Shown here: in pieces, positions 26,571-35,319 of the stretch | Layout of the letters: each line of letters opens with the position of its first letter | Numbering within the stretch: the stretch's first letter is position 1 | Assembly: GCF_001700435.1 (NCBI RefSeq) | Contig: NZ_LYPC01000010.1 | Location: 186,001-250,000, forward strand | Direction of reading: 5' to 3' | DNA length: 64,000 nucleotides | From: Paenibacillus pectinilyticus | Lineage (GTDB): Bacteria > Bacillota > Bacilli > Paenibacillales > NBRC-103111 | Position numbers and translations under genes: made by a program | The notes under the pieces: model-generated | Database searches by the model: none | Told to the model about the DNA's origin: nothing | The model's input: the letters and a program-made list of their open reading frames with translations, nothing else

Positions 26571-28109
26571 CTATTTGTTATTTGCCTTTGCCCATTCATC
26601 CAGTTGTTTCTGCTTCTCTGCGATGACTTTGTCGATTCCCGCGGCTTTTAAACGAGATTGGAATTCAGGCAATTTCCCTTCAGGATCAATCGTCCCTGTT
26701 TCCAGTCCCATCTTATACTGATTGATAACATTATTTATTGCGGTGATTTCCGTGCTTACAGGACTTGAATCGTAAGTGAAGCCGAGCGCCTTTGACTTGA
26801 TCGCGCTCTTGTTATATTGATCCACCGCTGTCCACAAGTCCGGGTTATCTCCCTCGAACGTGTAGCTTAAGAACTCATTGCCCATCATATAGTTCCAATT
26901 CGGATAATAACCGTTGTTTGTTGCATTAACGCCTTCTGGGAATGTAATCACATTCTCGGATTTTTTGATGTAATGTTTCCCTTCAATTCCCCAGCTTAAC
27001 AAATTCATAAATGCCTTGTCCGTATAGAGCAAATTTAAAAACTGCATTACTTTTGCTTTGTCTTGTGAGTTATGAGAGATTGATAACATCACAGAGGTTG
27101 CTGTAGCGGTTGTCGCAACAGGTTGCACGACCGGAACCGTGATCATTTCGGTACCTGTTTTCCGACTATCCGAGGCCGCCCCCCCAGGAGTGGAGACACG
27201 GAAATTGCCGAACGCTCTTCCCGATTTGATTAAATCCGAGAAAGCAATCTGGTTGGTCGCGGCATCAGGAAGGATATAACCTGCCTTGTACCACTTATGG
27301 ATTAACGTCAATAACTCCTTATATTTGGCTGATTCGTATAAGTTGGTTACTTTTAATTGATCGTAATCCATCATCACGCCGATTTTATCCCCAAGCGGAT
27401 CGAAATCTTGCATGCCATCCGCTATACTGACGCCGGCTGCCAACGGCACAGCTGGCGAGATCGCTGGCTGGTTAGTTTTGATGACTTCAAACGCTTTTTC
27501 GAGGTCACTCGATTTTTTAATCGATGCGACGTCTATTTTGTACTTATCCACCAAATCTTTGCGCATTGCAAAGCTTTGTCCTTGCACCAAATCGTGGATA
27601 GTCGGAATGGCATAAGTTACGCCTTTCACTTTGGTCGCATTCATATAATCTTGGCCCACTTTACTCAAGATGTCCTGACCGGATTGCTTTATGAGATCAT
27701 CCAGTGGCGCAAACCAGCCATTTGCTGCCTGAGTGGTATACCCAAACGTACCGAGTGTAACCATGAGATCCAATTTTTCTCCAGAACTTGCCTTTAGACT
27801 CAACTGTTGTAAATAGTTACTAAAAGGGATGATTTGAATTTTCAATGTAGCGTTGATCTTTTTTTCCTTGAGCACCTTGTTTGCCTCGCCTAGGACAAGA
27901 CCAAGATCCTTCTGCTCAGTACCTGGGATCGCCATCACAATTTCATACGGTTCTGATGAAGCAGTCGAAGAAGCAGTACTGGTACTCGGGCTTGCACTAT
28001 TCGAATTCACCTCATTGTTACCGCTATTGTTGGAACATGCTGAGAGCATTAACGCTAGTGCTGTTACCACGGTAATGTTCAATTTCTTGCTTTTCTGAAA
28101 TGACTGCAT
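26571..28109 (-). CDS. Sugar ABC transporter solute-binding lipoprotein
   Basis: A 512-residue exported lipoprotein with signal peptide residues 1-24 and lipobox LSAC; the mature part begins with a Ser/Asn/Thr-rich linker. It belongs to the large LplA-type cluster of CUT1 carbohydrate-binding proteins (VMAIPGTEQKDLG early, WFAPLDDLIKQSG, then a long C-terminal lobe). It captures oligosaccharides outside the membrane for the two permeases encoded upstream at 31729-33579. Operator copy E lies 66 bp upstream. Two broken copies of this gene exist in the island. The ligand is unknown, but the GH2/GH3 neighbours suggest a plant or microbial beta-glycan oligomer. Confidence 0.88.
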   Translation of the reverse strand: MQSFQKSKKLNITVVTALALMLSACSNNSGNNEVNSNSASPSTSTASSTASSEPYEIVMAIPGTEQKDLGLVLGEANKVLKEKKINATLKIQIIPFSNYLQQLSLKASSGEKLDLMVTLGTFGYTTQAANGWFAPLDDLIKQSGQDILSKVGQDYMNATKVKGVTYAIPTIHDLVQGQSFAMRKDLVDKYKIDVASIKKSSDLEKAFEVIKTNQPAISPAVPLAAGVSIADGMQDFDPLGDKIGVMMDYDQLKVTNLYESAKYKELLTLIHKWYKAGYILPDAATNQIAFSDLIKSGRAFGNFRVSTPGGAASDSRKTGTEMITVPVVQPVATTATATSVMLSISHNSQDKAKVMQFLNLLYTDKAFMNLLSWGIEGKHYIKKSENVITFPEGVNATNNGYYPNWNYMMGNEFLSYTFEGDNPDLWTAVDQYNKSAIKSKALGFTYDSSPVSTEITAINNVINQYKMGLETGTIDPEGKLPEFQSRLKAAGIDKVIAEKQKQLDEWAKANNK

Positions 28110-28174
28110 GTTTATCGACCACCCTTATGGAATATGATGTTGCTAACTAGATATTATCTGATTCCTTAACGAGC

Positions 28175-28218
28175 CTCTATCAGTATCCCGACTAAAGTGT
28201 TAACACTTTTTAGACTTT
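28175..28218 (-). promoter_or_regulatory. Tandem AGTC operator, copy E (upstream of the binding protein)
   Basis: On the minus strand, AGTCTAAAAAGTGTTA and, 23 bp later, AGTCGGGATACTGATAGAG, then an AT-rich -10 region (GATAATATC) about 45 bases before the start codon. It sits in the 114-bp gap between the response regulator and its likely target gene. Confidence 0.7.
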
Positions 28219-28223
28219 CTTGT

Positions 28224-29816
28224 TCAGGATTGCTGCCTGAACTCATTTGGGTTCAAGCCTGTTAGTTTCTTAAACATCCTGGCGAAATGGGAGAAATGAG
28301 AATACCCGACGGAATTTGCTATATCTGCAACGGATAGATCTGACTTTAGAAGAAGCTTCTTTGCCATCTCGATTCGCTCTTGAAGCAAATACTCCATAAT
28401 AGAGAATCCTATCTCCTTCTTGAATAATCGCGCCAGATAATCCGGGTTCAAGAAAGCATGCTTCGCAATTTCTTCCCTGGACAAGTCGCTTTGATCCAAA
28501 TGTGCCGCGATAAATTTCTTTACATTTTCAATCACATTATCTGAATGCTGCCCTGCCGATTCTCTGCTTTGCAACTTATTAACCGTGTGCTCCACCCATC
28601 GCATTAAATCAGCCATAGATTTCGTCGCATGATGTGACAATTCCATGGATTCGGAGTCGCTGAACAACTCATGCGCAAGCATGCCCTTAGAAAGCAGCAC
28701 GAAATAGACGGTCTGTACAAAGTTTTGATGAAATTGCAGTAACAGCTGAGCATTAACCTCTGTTCGGGTGATCTGTCCATCAAGATAGCTTCTAATTTCC
28801 CTAAGAACCTGCTCATTCTTTCCATTTTTCAACAAAACTGCCCACACACTCATATCAGGCATAGCAACATCCATTTTCGGCAAGGCCGACGATCCCGTTA
28901 GCAAAAATACGGTGTTATCGTATACGACATTGTTACTTTCAAAGTCTCGAAGCTGCGACACTACCGTCACCATCTCCTCGACTTTAACTAGATTACCGAT
29001 ATAACATGACAAATCACAAAAGAAGAATTGATGACAGCTATCAACGTACTTCTGACAGTTATGAATAAGCTGCTCATTAATAACACTCTCCTCAGGTTCC
29101 TGCTCGAAAGCTAGGATGAGAAGCAGGCATCCCCTATCCATGGTAATGATTGGGCCTGAGAGGTACATGGATGATATAAGTTCCAACCCAGAATTTTTAA
29201 GGGCATATTCCATGATTTTCTCATCACGTACGGATAACATCTTGTGCCAGCGCCGTATACTGATAACAATGGGTAAAAACAGCATGTTTGGTGAAAAGGG
29301 GACATTTCGCTCCTCCACCGCCTTTCGAATAGCGTCTGGAGTGGAAGCTATTCTTTGCTGCATCAATTCGGTCCAGAAATGCTCAATAATAGAGGGATGG
29401 TTAGCACTCCATAGCCGCTCTAGATTGTTCGTCTTATGCGTATCGCTTAGTTTTGCTTTAGCTTTCTCAATAGCATCCTCCAGTTCTTCGTCCGGAACCG
29501 GCTTCAATAAATATTCGAGGCTCCCAAGTTGGATCGCCTTCTTCGCATATCGAAAGTCCGCATGGCTGGTCAGAAATATGGTTTGTAATTCTGGGTAGTG
29601 AACATTTGACCACTCCAACAACTCTAGTCCTGATCCCTGCGGCATCTCGATATCACAAAGCATAATATCAATCGACAGACTTTGTAGAACTTCCTTCGCT
29701 TGCCTAATATTGTAGGCTGTATACACGTGTGAAATTTTCAATTTCTCCGTATCCAGGTCGGCCATTAATCCTTGTACAACAGGAAGTTCATCATCAACAA
29801 TTAGCAGATTATACAT
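28224..29816 (-). CDS. YesN-type response regulator (REC + AraC DNA-binding domain)
   Basis: A 530-residue regulator. The receiver domain occupies residues 1-120, with DDE near the start (IVDDELP), the phospho-acceptor Asp in IMLCDIEMPQGSGLE, and TSHAD and LLKPV in the later strands. A long middle region has no clear motif. The C-terminal AraC-type double helix-turn-helix reads DLSREEIAKHAFLNPDYLAR, then LLLKSDLSVADIANSVGYSH. It overlaps the kinase gene by 8 bp. Such pairs switch on sugar-uptake operons when the kinase senses substrate or a substrate-loaded binding protein. The tandem repeats upstream of the binding protein and elsewhere in the island are its best candidate sites. Confidence 0.92.
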   Translation of the reverse strand: MYNLLIVDDELPVVQGLMADLDTEKLKISHVYTAYNIRQAKEVLQSLSIDIMLCDIEMPQGSGLELLEWSNVHYPELQTIFLTSHADFRYAKKAIQLGSLEYLLKPVPDEELEDAIEKAKAKLSDTHKTNNLERLWSANHPSIIEHFWTELMQQRIASTPDAIRKAVEERNVPFSPNMLFLPIVISIRRWHKMLSVRDEKIMEYALKNSGLELISSMYLSGPIITMDRGCLLLILAFEQEPEESVINEQLIHNCQKYVDSCHQFFFCDLSCYIGNLVKVEEMVTVVSQLRDFESNNVVYDNTVFLLTGSSALPKMDVAMPDMSVWAVLLKNGKNEQVLREIRSYLDGQITRTEVNAQLLLQFHQNFVQTVYFVLLSKGMLAHELFSDSESMELSHHATKSMADLMRWVEHTVNKLQSRESAGQHSDNVIENVKKFIAAHLDQSDLSREEIAKHAFLNPDYLARLFKKEIGFSIMEYLLQERIEMAKKLLLKSDLSVADIANSVGYSHFSHFARMFKKLTGLNPNEFRQQS

Positions 29817-31584
29817 TGGCTTCCTCCACTCGCTCCAAATCCTTTTCTACTTGCTGCATCGGCAACAACATCATCACCGCGGCTCCATGAGGATCACGAT
29901 TCGCAAATTCAATTACGGCCGCGTCGCCAAACAACAGACTCAGCCGTCGTTGTACGTTCCAAATTCCTATATGCTCGCCTTGCTCATTGGCAAGCGATTT
30001 GTTGGCCTGCAGTTCAGTCAACACCGTTTTATCAAACCCTTTACCGGTGTCCTCAATTTGAATCTTCAAATATGGTTTGCTCAAATATTCCACTATGTCA
30101 GCTTGAATGAACAATGAAACTGGATGATCCAGCGTTACGGCATGCTTAACCGTGTTTTCTGCAAAAGTCTGAATGAATAATGGTGGTATCATTTCACTTT
30201 TCACATATTCGGGTATTTTACACTCATAATGGAGTTGTCCGGGAAATCGAAGTTCCTGAATCCGGAGATAATTGGTCGTATGCTTTAGTTCATCCTTCAA
30301 CTGTACAAATGTCATATTGCTGCGGAACATATAGCGAAAATAATGGATAAGGCATTGGGAAAGCTCCTTGATGAGCGCGAAATCCTTCAGTTTAGCCAGA
30401 TGATAAATAATATTTAGTGAATTCAGAAAAAAATGGGGATTAATCTGTAACTGAAGCCTTTGTAGCTCCTCTTGCTGTTTACTTAGTTTCTCCTCATACA
30501 CATTCACGGTCAACTCCTGAATCTGCCTCATCATGCTGTTGAACGTCTGAAATACAATCATAAACTCATCCGATACAGAAGATATGGTGTCAATTCGCAT
30601 ATCCAGATTCCCTTCACGAATTCTTTTCATCGCCACCAATAACCGATTGATGGGAATCAACACTAATTTACGGAGGAAGAACAAGCCAAGCGGTATGATG
30701 AGTATACTAGCAAGCGGCACTAAGGACGCGAACCACCGGAAATAAGGCAGATTCCCCAGAATTTGTTCGTCAGATACGAGGGCGAACAAGCTAAAATTCC
30801 CCTTGCGGGAAGGTTCCCCGACAACCAAAAACTTGGTTTTCCGTCCTGATAGATAATAGCCACCCCGAGATGGATCCAGCCTGATAGTGGAATCCTCCAC
30901 CAAGTCGCTATTCGTCATAGCCACTCCGTCAGAAGTCGCGAACAAAGAGCCTCCTTGAGATCCGGATCGAATGAAATTCAGCGGTACAGCCAGTGCATCG
31001 ACCTTTTGCCAAGCACCAAAATAAACATTTTTCGCTTTTAGAATATGAATCACATAGTATTGACCATTAATATCATGAGCTTCCCAATTATTCGATTTAA
31101 ATCCCTTCAAGTCTGGGGACGATTTAATCATCTGAGTAATATATTGATTAATGCCTTCTGTTTCATTGTAATTCGGTTGTGAAGATTGTACGGAAAGAAA
31201 GTCACTTTGGTTAGGAGTGTATGCAAAGAAACCAGCAATGGATGGATAGATAACAAGATCCTCACTGAAGCGATTAAATATCGAGATCTTCGCCCATGAG
31301 TAATCTTCCATATTAGCTGCCTGGTTGATGGCGACAAGTTCTTTACTGTTGCTGACCAATCCATTCAGATACATATCAACATTATCTAATTCTGCGTCGA
31401 CCTGATTCATATATAAGGCAAGCGAGTTTCCATACGAATCGCTAACTTGTTTGCGAACTACATCCACTGCGTACTGACTTCCGAGAATTAGCACGACAAT
31501 TAAGGGCAACACGAGAATGAATACCCCTACAAACAGTTTCACTTGAAGCGAATTGAAGGATAGCCTTCTCGTTATCCGATGCAA
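29809..31584 (-). CDS. YesM-type sensor histidine kinase
   Basis: About 591 residues. TTG at 31584 is best spaced from AAAGGGTGG; TTG at 31593 is also possible. Two membrane helices (about 20-42 and 290-312) flank an extracellular sensor of some 250 residues. A HAMP linker follows (LVAMKRIREGNLDMRIDT), then the His_kinase domain with phospho-acceptor His in LQINPHFFLNSLN, and a HATPase region (FAENTVKHAV, IEDTGKGFD). It pairs with the overlapping response regulator. The gene is downstream of the permease genes but separated from them by a hairpin. Confidence 0.92.
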   Translation of the reverse strand: MHRITRRLSFNSLQVKLFVGVFILVLPLIVVLILGSQYAVDVVRKQVSDSYGNSLALYMNQVDAELDNVDMYLNGLVSNSKELVAINQAANMEDYSWAKISIFNRFSEDLVIYPSIAGFFAYTPNQSDFLSVQSSQPNYNETEGINQYITQMIKSSPDLKGFKSNNWEAHDINGQYYVIHILKAKNVYFGAWQKVDALAVPLNFIRSGSQGGSLFATSDGVAMTNSDLVEDSTIRLDPSRGGYYLSGRKTKFLVVGEPSRKGNFSLFALVSDEQILGNLPYFRWFASLVPLASILIIPLGLFFLRKLVLIPINRLLVAMKRIREGNLDMRIDTISSVSDEFMIVFQTFNSMMRQIQELTVNVYEEKLSKQQEELQRLQLQINPHFFLNSLNIIYHLAKLKDFALIKELSQCLIHYFRYMFRSNMTFVQLKDELKHTTNYLRIQELRFPGQLHYECKIPEYVKSEMIPPLFIQTFAENTVKHAVTLDHPVSLFIQADIVEYLSKPYLKIQIEDTGKGFDKTVLTELQANKSLANEQGEHIGIWNVQRRLSLLFGDAAVIEFANRDPHGAAVMMLLPMQQVEKDLERVEEANV

Positions 31585-31665
31585 TGTTGTCAACCACCCT
31601 TTAGATTTCTTTAGTTAGTCATTCTCCCGTGTTCCAAATTAAGTTTGCATAGAATATGGAAAAGA

Positions 31666-31692
31666 CCTCATCGTTGCTACGGCAACGACGAG
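31666..31692 (-). terminator. Hairpin between permease and kinase genes
   Basis: CCTCGTCGTTGC and GCAACGATGAGG form a 12-bp stem with a 4-base loop followed by TCTTTTCC on the minus strand. It would lower read-through from permease genes into the two-component system. Confidence 0.75.
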
Positions 31693-31728
31693 GCGCTTCA
31701 AAAAGGAAGTATGAACTCTCTTAACAGT

Positions 31729-32610
31729 CTACCCTTTAACTGAACCAGCCACAATTCCTTTCACGAAATACTTTTGAAAGAATGGATAAGCGATCATTAA
31801 AGGAATAACCCCAATTACTGCAACCGCCATCTTGACCGTTTCAAGGGGCATTGCTTGTAAGCTTGCATTTGCACCTAAATTACTGCTGGCCAGAAACTGT
31901 TGGTCTTCTAATATTCGATTGAGAAGACTCTGAATACCGTACAAGCTGGTATTTGTCAGATAGATTTTTCCGTTCATCCAGTCGTTCCAATATGAGGTTG
32001 CCTGCAGAATACCGACTGTCGCCAGAACCGGTGCTGAAAGACGCAAAACGATGGAATAAAAAATACGAAACTCGCTTGCACCGTCAATACTTGCCGATTC
32101 AATAATGGCAGGTGGTATCGACGTCCGAAAAAAGGTTCGAATGAGCATGATATTGAACCCATTCATTAGAAGGGACGGGATAATCAACGCCCAAATCGTA
32201 TTTTTTATATCTAATAATTGCGTATAAACAAGATAGGTTGGGATGAGTCCGCCGTTAAAGATAATCGTAAAGAAAATTAAGAACGACAGCAACTTATTTG
32301 CAGGATAATCCTGTCTGGACAATGGATAGGCTAGCATTGCAGATATTAATAAGCCTGATACTGTACCAATTATGGTAACAATCACAGTTATACCATAGGC
32401 ATGTAAGAAATTACTTCCTCCGCTAAACAAATAGTTGTATGCAGCCAAACTAAATGACTTGGGCCAGAACGAATATCCGCTTCTTAAGATTTCCCCTTCG
32501 TCGGAAAATGATGATGAGAGCAGAAGCACAAACGGCGCAAGAACACAGACGATTAAAATACTAAAAATGACATGAGCGGAAATACGCAAACCCTTATTCT
32601 CGTTGTTCAA
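31729..32610 (-). CDS. Sugar ABC transporter permease (LplC/YtcP type)
   Basis: A 293-residue inner-membrane permease with six predicted helices. The cytoplasmic EAA-type loop reads IIESASIDGASEFRIFYSIV, which contacts the ATPase, and the C-terminus (KGIVAGSVKG) is typical of the LplC group. TTG start at 32610, preceded by GGGGGG. It is the second gene after the first permease (12-bp gap). No ATPase gene is nearby; Bacillota CUT1 importers of this type commonly share a multitask ATPase such as MsmX encoded elsewhere. Confidence 0.9.
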   Translation of the reverse strand: MNNENKGLRISAHVIFSILIVCVLAPFVLLLSSSFSDEGEILRSGYSFWPKSFSLAAYNYLFSGGSNFLHAYGITVIVTIIGTVSGLLISAMLAYPLSRQDYPANKLLSFLIFFTIIFNGGLIPTYLVYTQLLDIKNTIWALIIPSLLMNGFNIMLIRTFFRTSIPPAIIESASIDGASEFRIFYSIVLRLSAPVLATVGILQATSYWNDWMNGKIYLTNTSLYGIQSLLNRILEDQQFLASSNLGANASLQAMPLETVKMAVAVIGVIPLMIAYPFFQKYFVKGIVAGSVKG

Positions 32611-32622
32611 AGTGTCGCCCCC

Positions 32623-33579
32623 CTAAAACATTGCGTTGTCTTTGCTTACTTTTCTTATAACAAAATTTGCAGTAATAACTAGAACGAATCCAACAATGGA
32701 TTGATAGAAACCTGCTGCTGCTGACATCCCCATATCTCCAAGTCCAAGTAATCCCCTAAACACATACGTATCGATAACATTCGTTGTATCGTATATCGCG
32801 CCGGAGTTCATCGGAACTTGATAGAACAACCCGAAGTCAGAGTAGAAGATTCTCCCTAAATTAATCAGCGTCATCATAATGATCATCGGCACCACGTGGG
32901 GAAGCGTAACTTTCAAGATTTGCTGCCATTTCGAAGCGCCATCAAGCCTTGCCGCCTCATAATATTCTTCATCAATCCCCAGAATGGCTGCAAAATAAAT
33001 GACGATAGAAAAACCGAGCATTTTCCAAAACTGCACTGCGGTTAATATGAAAGGCCAATATTTTTCTTCAAAATAAAACATGATTTTGTCCATGCCAAGC
33101 ATCGGCAACACCGAATGATTAATGAAACCCGTTTGCATGTTTAGTGCAGCGTAGCCCAAGTAAGCGACAATGACGAACGAAATCAACATTGGCAATAAGA
33201 GGATGCTCTGGTAAAAGCGAATCATGAGCTTTTGTCTGACTTCATTTAGCAGTATGGCAAGAAATATGCCTGCTGCTGTATTGAGTATCATCCATCCTCC
33301 ATTGTACAAAATCGTATTTTTAGTGATGGTAAAGGCATCTGAAGTTGCGAATAAATACTTAAAATTACTAAACCCTGTCCAATCGCTACCCCATATCCCC
33401 TTTGTCAAATTCACTTTCTTAAAAGCAATAACCAGCCCGAACATGGGTATATAGTTATTAATAATGAAATATAACATGCCAGGTATAATCATAATTGTTA
33501 AGGGTAAGTATTTAAGAAAATTCCCCCTCTTCTTCACTGCTTTGGTCCTCACCGGTGTGTGGATTTCAATTTCCGCCAT
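32623..33579 (-). CDS. Sugar ABC transporter permease (LplB/YtcO type)
   Basis: A 318-residue permease from the ATG at 33579 (AAAGGATG eight bases before); a longer reading to 33609 is less likely. Six helices are predicted, with the EAA-type loop in YYEAARLDGASKWQQILKVT and the conserved C-terminal segment ITANFVIRKVSKD. It forms the translocation pore together with the downstream permease. Operator copy F lies 57 bp upstream, so the importer is placed under the same control as its binding protein 5 kb away. Confidence 0.9.
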   Translation of the reverse strand: MAEIEIHTPVRTKAVKKRGNFLKYLPLTIMIIPGMLYFIINNYIPMFGLVIAFKKVNLTKGIWGSDWTGFSNFKYLFATSDAFTITKNTILYNGGWMILNTAAGIFLAILLNEVRQKLMIRFYQSILLLPMLISFVIVAYLGYAALNMQTGFINHSVLPMLGMDKIMFYFEEKYWPFILTAVQFWKMLGFSIVIYFAAILGIDEEYYEAARLDGASKWQQILKVTLPHVVPMIIMMTLINLGRIFYSDFGLFYQVPMNSGAIYDTTNVIDTYVFRGLLGLGDMGMSAAAGFYQSIVGFVLVITANFVIRKVSKDNAMF

Positions 33580-33635
33580 GTCGATCATCCTTTCGATCCA
33601 TCTATACATCCATCATAAAGAAATGAAGCGATGGA

Positions 33636-33679
33636 CTCTATCAGTAAACGGACTTATTGAATAGCATTTTTTCGACTTT
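33636..33679 (-). promoter_or_regulatory. Tandem AGTC operator, copy F (upstream of the permeases)
   Basis: On the minus strand, AGTCGAAAAAATGCTA and, exactly 23 bp later, AGTCCGTTTACTGATAGAG. Unlike the other copies, the bases around the core are not similar to them, so the retained core suggests selection for protein binding rather than recent duplication. Confidence 0.65.
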
Positions 33680-33723
33680 GGTGTGGGTGATCTAAAACTA
33701 CAATATATACCAGAAAAAAACTA

Positions 33724-33762
33724 AGCGACCGCTTCTGGGAAGAATACCGAGAAGCGATCGCT
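33724..33762 (-). terminator. Terminator downstream of the XRE-type gene
   Basis: AGCGATCGCTTCT and AGAAGCGGTCGCT pair on the minus strand, followed by a TTTTTTT run. It separates the small regulator gene from the importer promoter. Confidence 0.8.
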
Positions 33763-33890
33763 GCTATGAGGTCCTTAAAGTTGCTCTATGTTAAAAAGCA
33801 TAGATTTAGCGGAACAGGATCTCTTATGATCTCCCATACCCTCTCCAACGAACCTGCTCTTTATCTGTCCATTGAATCATGAAATAATAA

Positions 33891-34241
33891 TTAATTTTGG
33901 TTACGACGCTTATTTTTAATTTTCACTATTTCAAAAGCTTCTATTTGATTATTGGTGTCCAACTCTCTAAAAGCATTAATTAACTCTTGTTCTAAGTTAC
34001 TGAGTTCCGAATTCGATATTGTATTTTCTGATTTTCTTTGACTCTCAGTGTTTAATAACCACTCAAGTGAACACTCAAATGTAGAATATATAGAAACCAC
34101 AGTTTCTACCGAAGGATTACATTTCCCTGATTCTATATCACTCAAACTCCCCTGTGATACTCCAATTAACTTAGCAAATTCAATTTGATTTAGATCATGT
34201 ATCTTCCTTAGTCTTTTTACATTTTCTCCGATGAATTTCAA
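33891..34241 (-). CDS. XRE-family helix-turn-helix protein
   Basis: A 116-residue protein with an N-terminal HTH_3 domain (residues 5-60: VKRLRKIHDLNQIEFAKLIG, VSQGSLSDIESGKCNPS) and a charged C-terminal helix. The sequence is more AT-rich than the genes on its right. TTG start at 34241 behind GGAGGG. It stands alone between two terminators. Such repressors often come with mobile or toxin-antitoxin loci, but no partner gene is visible. Target unknown. Confidence 0.85.
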   Translation of the reverse strand: MKFIGENVKRLRKIHDLNQIEFAKLIGVSQGSLSDIESGKCNPSVETVVSIYSTFECSLEWLLNTESQRKSENTISNSELSNLEQELINAFRELDTNNQIEAFEIVKIKNKRRNQN

Positions 34242-34371
34242 TGAAATCCCTCCAAATGGTTACGAATTGTGACAAGAGTCATTACAGAGAATTTCGAGGT
34301 TATTTTCCAAAGTTATTTTTCAGCGTTTTTAAAATGATAAGTAAAAATCCAACTTAAAAAAATATAAAAAA

Positions 34372-34405
34372 TCCCGATGTATCCAGGCTTTGAGCCACAT
34401 CGGGA
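34372..34405 (-). terminator. Terminator of the trmH-ktrA transcript
   Basis: TCCCGATGT and ACATCGGGA form the stem, followed on the minus strand by TTTTTTATATTTTTTT. It is about 110 bases after the methyltransferase stop codon. Confidence 0.85.
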
Positions 34406-34513
34406 CAGTCTTAGTTGTGACAAATCTACGTTCCAAATCGATGACAAACAATATTACAAACGGTGACAAAGTGAATTACAACTCACAGATGTTGATAACG
34501 GAATTTGACCCAC

Positions 34514-35311
34514 TTACAGCATCCGCTGCCTAGCCGCTTCAAAAAGCAAAACCGTAGCCGCCATCGCCACATTCAGCGATTCCGCCTTGCCGCGCATCGG
34601 AATAATGACCTGCACGTCCGACTGCGCGGCCACCTCCGGCGACACGCCCTTGGCCTCGTTGCCGAGGATCAACCACGTCGGCTGCCGTAGGTCCGTGTCA
34701 TAACACGAGCCCTGCGCCTGCAGGCTCGTGGTCACGAGCCTGACGCCGCGCTCACGCGCGCGCGGCAACAGCTCCAATAAATCTGCCTCCACAATCGGCA
34801 GATGATACATCGATCCCATCGTCGAGCGGATCGTCTTGGGATTGTACAGATCGACCGTGCCGCGGCCGAGCACAACCGCTTTAGCCCCGACGGCATCCGC
34901 ACTGCGGATGATCGTGCCGAGGTTGCCCGGGTCCTGGACGCCGTCCAGCACCACGACCAGGTCATGCTCGCCTGCGATCAGCTCGTCCATGCCCAGCTGC
35001 GGCCGCGCCACTACGGCCACAACCCCCTGCGGGGTCTGGGCGTCAGAGCATTTGGCAAGTACAGCCTGGCTAACGCCTACCCACTCGACCGTCTCATCTG
35101 CAAGTGCAGACAGCTCGGTTGGCAACCCTTTTTCCGCAAGAAAAAGGATGACTTCCACCTGCGCCTCGGCCTTCAAAGCCTCTTCAATCAAATGATAACC
35201 TTCAATGATATATTTGCCTTGCTTGTCGCGGCCGCGCCGCTCGAGGAGCTGAGCCCAGTCTTTCACTCTCGTATTTTGAACCGACATAATTTCGATATAT
35301 GAACTCGTCAT
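34514..35311 (-). CDS. TrmH-family (SpoU) RNA methyltransferase
   Basis: A 265-residue SPOUT methyltransferase. The substrate-binding N-terminal part (VQNTRVKDWAQLLERRGRDK) is followed by motif 1 VLDGVQDPGNLGTIIRSAD, motif 2 LILGNEAKGVS and motif 3 IPMRGKAESLNVAMAATVLL. It transfers a methyl group from S-adenosylmethionine to a 2'-O-ribose of rRNA or tRNA. In Bacillus the homologous ysgA lies near sspI, and the same pairing is seen here. The gene is markedly GC-rich compared with its neighbours. It follows the ktrA-like gene by 8 bp. Confidence 0.9.
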   Translation of the reverse strand: MTSSYIEIMSVQNTRVKDWAQLLERRGRDKQGKYIIEGYHLIEEALKAEAQVEVILFLAEKGLPTELSALADETVEWVGVSQAVLAKCSDAQTPQGVVAVVARPQLGMDELIAGEHDLVVVLDGVQDPGNLGTIIRSADAVGAKAVVLGRGTVDLYNPKTIRSTMGSMYHLPIVEADLLELLPRARERGVRLVTTSLQAQGSCYDTDLRQPTWLILGNEAKGVSPEVAAQSDVQVIIPMRGKAESLNVAMAATVLLFEAARQRML

Positions 35312-35319
35312 GAATGTAC

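Noticed and set aside
33780..33890. Small gene between the terminator and the XRE gene
   Set aside because: No open frame with a ribosome-binding site; sequence looks like spacer.
34802..35302. Plus-strand reading frame over the trmH-like gene
   Set aside because: Shadow of a GC-rich gene; the minus-strand protein has all SpoU motifs.
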